A DNA stretch of 9,431 bases from SG8-39 sp041558415. GTDB lineage: Bacteria; Pseudomonadota; Gammaproteobacteria; Burkholderiales; SG8-39. The notes beneath the pieces are model-generated. The model searched no databases. It saw nothing but the letters and a program-made list of their open reading frames with translations, and had not been told where the DNA came from. The stretch is taken from positions 1-9,431 of the forward strand of contig JBFFEY010000092.1 in NCBI GenBank assembly GCA_041558415.1, in the 5' to 3' direction. The translations under genes were made by a program, and so were the position numbers. Shown here piece by piece: positions 5,988-9,431 of this stretch (the stretch's first letter is position 1; each line of letters begins with the position of its first letter).

Positions 5988-6776
5988 TCAGCCTCGGGTC
6001 ACGGGCGCTTTTGTGCCGCCCGGCGGCACGGCGTCCGGGCGCAGGCGCGAGGGCTCGCTCGCCGCGACCCGGGCGAGCCCCTCGAGCACCAGATTCTCGA
6101 CGTAGCGCGTCGGGATCTCGAGCTGCTCGATGAGCGCGTGTCCGGCACCGCCGCTCACCAGGCAAAGCGCGCCCGGCGCGGCGAGGCGCAGCATGCGCTC
6201 GACCGCGCCGGCCTGGGCATGGCGGCAGCCGGATTCGATGGCATCGACGGTGCAGGTCGGCGTCCTGCGGAACGTGCCTTCCTGGATCGGCAGCTTGCCG
6301 GTGTGCTCGTGCAGCACGAAGCGCATCAGGTCGACGCCCGGCAGAATGAGGCCGCCGAGGAATTCACCCGCCGCGGAGAGCAGGTCGACGGTAGTCGCGG
6401 TGCCCGCGTTGACCACCACGCACTCGCCCGCGTGCAGCGCGTGCGCGGCGATTAGCGCCGCCCAGCGGTCGGGCCCCAGCTGTTCGGGTTCGTCGTAGCG
6501 GCTGAGCACGCCGCAGCGCGCCGGCTCGCCGTGCAGCCATAGCGGCTCGGCCTCGAAAATGCTGGTCCAGTTGACGATCAGCTGATGCGCGCCTTCGCCC
6601 GCGACGTTCGAGATCACGATGCGATCGGGGTCCTCGTGCGTCGCGGCAAAGGGATTGATGTCGTGATTGGCCGCGGCGAACTCGATCAGCGACACGGTCG
6701 AGACGCTCGCCCAGCGCTGGCCGTCATGCCAGCCCCACTTGACCCGCGAGTTGCCGGCGTCGATGAGCAGGTTCAT
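5988..6776 (-). CDS. coaX: Type III pantothenate kinase (first step of CoA synthesis)
   Basis: This enzyme of 262 residues phosphorylates pantothenate with ATP, the first step of coenzyme A synthesis in the cytoplasm, and belongs to the acetate/sugar kinase fold. The start ATG at 6776 overlaps the birA stop as ATGA. Visible motifs are DAGNSRVKWG (6-15, phosphate loop with D6, N9, K13), GPDRW (101-105, with D103 as the expected catalytic base), NAGTATTVD (123-131), GGLILPG (141-147) and SGGAG (208-212). The usual first Asp of the DxGTA motif is Asn123 here. Size and order fit CoaX; type III enzymes usually need a monovalent cation and resist CoA feedback. The reading frame is open upstream to 7223, but that stretch lies inside birA and is not coding. 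Confidence 0.95.
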   Translation of the reverse strand: MNLLIDAGNSRVKWGWHDGQRWASVSTVSLIEFAAANHDINPFAATHEDPDRIVISNVAGEGAHQLIVNWTSIFEAEPLWLHGEPARCGVLSRYDEPEQLGPDRWAALIAAHALHAGECVVVNAGTATTVDLLSAAGEFLGGLILPGVDLMRFVLHEHTGKLPIQEGTFRRTPTCTVDAIESGCRHAQAGAVERMLRLAAPGALCLVSGGAGHALIEQLEIPTRYVENLVLEGLARVAASEPSRLRPDAVPPGGTKAPVTRG

Positions 6777-7567
6777 GCCGCTCTCGCCGAGCGCACCTGG
6801 GCGCCGGGAATGCTGCGCAGGCCGCCGCGCGTGACCAGGCGCAGGGCGCCGTCGGCGGCGAGGCCGGCGGCGACGCCGGTCACCTGGCGGCCGTCGGCAA
6901 GCCGCAGGCGCAGGCGCCGGCCGGCGTCGGCATGCAGCGACTGCCATTCGTCGCGCACCGCCTCGAGGCCCTGCGCCTCGAAGCGCGCCAGCACCGCGAG
7001 CAGCTCGCGCGCGAGGCGCGCCGCGACGACGTTGCGCGAGGGCAGCGGCGCGACGAGCTGCTCGAGCGCGACGACCGGACGGCGCAGGCGCAGGGCCGCC
7101 TGCGGCCGTGCGCGGCAGTTCAGGCCGATGCCGATGACCGCGAGCAGGCCGCCGGCGACGGGCCGCGATTCGATGAGGATGCCGCCGAGCTTCGCGCCGC
7201 GCGCCATCAGGTCGTTCGGCCACTTCAGCGCGACGTCTACCGCGCCGAGCGCGCGCAGCGCGCGCGCCGCGGCGACCCCCGCGGCGAGCGGCAGTGCGGC
7301 GCCCTCGCGCAGCCCGCAGGCGAGGCGCGCACGCAGCGAGAAGGTCAGCCCCGCGCCGCGCGGCGAGAGCCAGCGCCGCCCGCGCCGCCCGCGCCCTGCG
7401 GTCTGCAGCTCGGTGGCAAGCAGTACCCGGGACGCGCCGTGCTCGGCGAGCAGCAGCGCGTTGGTCGAGGCACAGGAATCGACGACGCGCACCTCGAGAT
7501 CGGCGCGCGCGCCGAGGGCGCGCGCGATCGCGGCGGAATCCAGCGGATCGTGCAGCCGATGCATCAC
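6773..7567 (-). CDS. birA: Biotin-[acetyl-CoA-carboxylase] ligase, class I (no DNA-binding domain)
   Basis: This ligase of 264 residues activates biotin to biotinyl-AMP and attaches it to carrier lysines such as that of AccB. It has the catalytic core only: STN (34-36), the biotinyl-AMP loop GRGRRGR (58-64), KWPND (115-119), KLGGIL (126-131) and GIGLN (146-150), then a C-terminal SH3-like domain (about 215-264). There is no N-terminal winged helix, so it should not repress a biotin operon as the longer E. coli enzyme does. The start is GTG at 7567 or ATG at 7564, directly adjacent. There is no Shine-Dalgarno tract, but TATACT lies 6 nt before the GTG. It follows the ABC ATPase by 31 nt and overlaps coaX by 4 nt. 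The composition is very Ala/Arg/Leu rich. Confidence 0.95.
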   Translation of the reverse strand: MMHRLHDPLDSAAIARALGARADLEVRVVDSCASTNALLLAEHGASRVLLATELQTAGRGRRGRRWLSPRGAGLTFSLRARLACGLREGAALPLAAGVAAARALRALGAVDVALKWPNDLMARGAKLGGILIESRPVAGGLLAVIGIGLNCRARPQAALRLRRPVVALEQLVAPLPSRNVVAARLARELLAVLARFEAQGLEAVRDEWQSLHADAGRRLRLRLADGRQVTGVAAGLAADGALRLVTRGGLRSIPGAQVRSARAA

Positions 7568-7573
7568 GCGCGC

Positions 7574-7579
7574 AGTATA
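7574..7579 (-). promoter_or_regulatory. Candidate -10 element right before birA
   Basis: TATACT on the minus strand (5 of 6 matches to TATAAT) sits in a short TA-rich island within very GC-rich sequence. It ends 6 nt before the GTG of birA, so transcription starting at the normal distance would begin at the start codon. No -35 hexamer is recognisable at 17 nt. It may act weakly, with an unusual spacer, or not at all. Confidence 0.4.
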
Positions 7580-7598
7580 TATAAGCGAAGGCGGCGGC

Positions 7599-9230
7599 TC
7601 AGGCCTGGCCGAAGGCGAAATCGCGCCCCGGCGCGGCGGCGAACAGCGCCTTGGTGTACTCGTGGCGCGGCGCGACGAACACCTCGTTCGCCGGACCGTA
7701 CTCGACCACCCGGCCCTGCGACATCACCGCGACGTGGTCGCAGACCTGCGCGGCGACGCGCAGGTCGTGCGTGATGAACAGCATCGCGAGGTTCAGCCGC
7801 TCGCGGATCTCCTCGAGCAGCTCGAGCACCTGCGCCTGCACCGAGACGTCGAGCGCGGAGACCGCCTCGTCGGCGATCAGCAGCTCGGGCTCCATGGCGA
7901 GCGCGCGCGCGATGCAGATCCGCTGGCGCTGGCCGCCGGAGAACTGATGCGGATAGCGCTCGAGCGACGCCGCGTCCATGCGCACCAGGTCCATCAGGCG
8001 CCGTGCGCGCTCGAGCGCCTCGGCCTTCGGCAGCCCGTAGTTCATCGGGCCCTCGATGATGGCGTCGCCCACCGTGCGGCGCGGATTGAGCGAGCGGTAG
8101 GGATCCTGGAACACGATCTGCACGCGGCGGCGCAGCGGGCGCAGCGCGCGGGGCGAGCGATGCGCGATCTCCTCGCCGTGGATGTACACCTCGCCGCCGC
8201 TCGGGTCGATCAGGCGCACGATGCAGCGCGCCACCGTCGACTTGCCCGAGCCCGATTCGCCGACGATGCCGAGCGTCTGGCCGCGGCGCACCTCGAGCGA
8301 GACGTCGGCCGCGGCATGCACGATGCGGCGCGCCGTGAACCAGCCGCGGTCGCTGTAGGTCTTGTCGAGCTTCTTGGTCTGCAGCACGATCGGCTGGTCG
8401 GGCGCGATCGGGCGGCCGTGCGGCTTGAGGTCCGGGACCGAGCGCATCAGCATCCTGGTGTAGTCGTGCTGCGGGCGCTTGAGTACCGCGTCCTTGTCGC
8501 CGGTCTCGACCAGCCGCCCGAGGCGCAGCACCGCCACGCGGCGCGCGATGTCGGCCACCACGCCGAAGTCGTGCGTGATGAACAGCACCCCCATGCCGTG
8601 GCGCGCCTGCAGCGTCTTGATCAGCTCGAGGATCTGCGCCTGGGTGGTGACGTCGAGCGCGGTGGTCGGCTCGTCGGCGATGAGCAGCGCCGGCTCGAGC
8701 ACCAGCGCCATGGCGATCATGATGCGCTGGCGCTGGCCGCCGGAGAGCTGGTGCGGGTAGGACTGCACGATGCGCTCCGGGTCGGGCAGCGCCACCTCGC
8801 GCACGATGTCGAGAATCTTGCGGCGCCGCTCGGCCGGGCCAAGCGTCGTGTGCTCGCGCAGCACCTCGTCGATCTGGTCGCCGCAGCGCATCACCGGGTT
8901 GAGCGCGGTCATCGGCTCCTGGAAGATCATCGACATGCGGGTGGCGCGCAGCTGGCGCAGCCGGTCGCGCCCGGCGTGCGCGATTTCCTCGCCTTCGAGG
9001 ATCACCTGGCCGGCGGTCACCGGCAGCGTGTCGGGCAGCAGGCCCATCACCGCCTGCGCGATCACCGACTTGCCCGAGCCCGACTCGCCGACCAGGCAGA
9101 CGATCTCGCCGCGCTCGACGCTGAACGACACCTCGCTCACTGCCTCGGGCCGGTCGCTGTGTGCGGGCAGCGCGATGGTCAGGCCGCGCACGTCGAGCAC
9201 CGGTCCACCGGCCTGCGTCGGCTGCGTCAT
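7599..9230 (-). CDS. Peptide/nickel-type ABC transporter ATPase with two fused nucleotide-binding domains
   Basis: This protein of 543 residues joins two ATPase cassettes in one chain, equivalent to DppD plus DppF (or OppD plus OppF), and should power import of peptides or a related solute. Cassette 1 has Walker A GESGSGKS (48-55), Q-loop Gln104, LSGGQ (162-166), Walker B ending D186-E187 and switch His220. Cassette 2 has GESGSGKS (324-331), Gln375, FSGGQ (430-434), D454-E455 and His488. Both sites look catalytically intact. Walker B of cassette 2 reads DEA instead of DEP. Each cassette is followed by the oligopeptide-type C-terminal segment (HDYTRMLM and HEYTKALF). Its ATG overlaps the permease stop as ATGA. 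Length is near YejF (two fused cassettes), but the permease tail is DppC-like, so I give no symbol. Confidence 0.93.
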   Translation of the reverse strand: MTQPTQAGGPVLDVRGLTIALPAHSDRPEAVSEVSFSVERGEIVCLVGESGSGKSVIAQAVMGLLPDTLPVTAGQVILEGEEIAHAGRDRLRQLRATRMSMIFQEPMTALNPVMRCGDQIDEVLREHTTLGPAERRRKILDIVREVALPDPERIVQSYPHQLSGGQRQRIMIAMALVLEPALLIADEPTTALDVTTQAQILELIKTLQARHGMGVLFITHDFGVVADIARRVAVLRLGRLVETGDKDAVLKRPQHDYTRMLMRSVPDLKPHGRPIAPDQPIVLQTKKLDKTYSDRGWFTARRIVHAAADVSLEVRRGQTLGIVGESGSGKSTVARCIVRLIDPSGGEVYIHGEEIAHRSPRALRPLRRRVQIVFQDPYRSLNPRRTVGDAIIEGPMNYGLPKAEALERARRLMDLVRMDAASLERYPHQFSGGQRQRICIARALAMEPELLIADEAVSALDVSVQAQVLELLEEIRERLNLAMLFITHDLRVAAQVCDHVAVMSQGRVVEYGPANEVFVAPRHEYTKALFAAAPGRDFAFGQA

Positions 9231-9431
9231 ATGCGCTTCGCCATCTTCGGGTCGAGCGTGTCGCGCAGGCCGTCGCCGAGGATGTTCACCGCGAGCACCG
9301 TGACGGTGAGGAACACGCCCGGGATAAACACCGTGTGCGGGTACTCGTTGAAGGCGATGCGACCCTCGGCCATGATGTTGCCCCAGGTCGGGATCTCGGG
9401 CGGCAGGCCGACGCCGAGGAAGGAGAGGATC
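9227..9431 (-). CDS. DppC-type ABC transporter permease, C-terminal end (cut by right edge)
   Basis: The last 68 codons of a permease read out of the right edge; the start lies beyond the window. The translation contains SFLGVGLPPEIPTWG, a final hydrophobic segment (FIPGVFLTVTVLAVNILG) and the tail DGLRDTLDPKMAKRI. The order GVGLPP-x-PTWG followed by N-x-L-G-D-x-L-R-D-x-L-D-P is typical of the DppC/OppC family of inner-membrane permeases for peptides or nickel. The stop TGA (9227-9229) overlaps the ATG of the dual ATPase as ATGA, indicating translational coupling within one transport operon. The partner DppB-type permease and the periplasmic binding protein presumably lie further right, outside the window. 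Confidence 0.88.
   Translation of the reverse strand, partial: ILSFLGVGLPPEIPTWGNIMAEGRIAFNEYPHTVFIPGVFLTVTVLAVNILGDGLRDTLDPKMAKRI

Noticed and set aside
6932..7774. Plus-strand open frame of 280 codons opposite birA
   Set aside because: It is an Arg/Ala/Gly-rich shadow. birA on the minus strand has every catalytic motif.

Overview
The window is GC-rich chromosomal DNA, probably from a betaproteobacterium, perhaps of the Burkholderiales. The clues are a biotin ligase without a DNA-binding domain, a type III pantothenate kinase followed by a SPOR-domain protein, a complete type IV minor-pilin cluster, and strong GC bias at third codon positions. The taxonomic call is inference. I see no mobile element, CRISPR array, phage gene or integrase, and no gene-free stretch longer than about 180 bases.

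Left part (1-4606, minus strand): a type IV pilus minor-pilin operon read leftward. The order is a PilE-like pilin, a FimT/GspH-like pilin, pilV, pilW, pilX and then pilY1, which runs off the left edge with 434 codons visible. Each of the five pilins has a type III prepilin leader, and junctions are overlaps or short gaps (7-nt overlap, 18-nt gap, two ATGA overlaps, 25-nt gap). Together these proteins are expected to form the priming/tip complex of a type IV pilus. The long open frame of pilY1 is cut by the window edge.

Middle (4607-5273): a 178-base divergent intergenic region holds candidate promoters for the pil operon (leftward) and for tRNA-Thr(CGU) (rightward). Forty-one bases after the tRNA lies a stand-alone CheY-like receiver protein on the same strand, with no evident promoter or ribosome binding site of its own. 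Its TAG stop shares a CTAG palindrome with the TAG stop of the convergent gene cluster.

Right part (5270-9431, minus strand): a leftward gene string begins with the C-terminal end of a DppC-type peptide ABC permease (cut by the right edge). It continues with a two-cassette peptide ABC ATPase, birA (biotin-protein ligase), coaX (type III pantothenate kinase) and a membrane-anchored SPOR protein. birA-coaX-SPOR is a tightly packed cofactor/cell-envelope unit. A TATACT hexamer 6 nt before the birA GTG codon could give a nearly leaderless transcript.

Most of the window is recognisable housekeeping and pilus biology. I found no wholly new system. The points most worth a second look are the repeated beta-type modules in PilY1, the tRNA-receiver arrangement, the possible leaderless birA start and the candidate promoters in front of the pilin operon.
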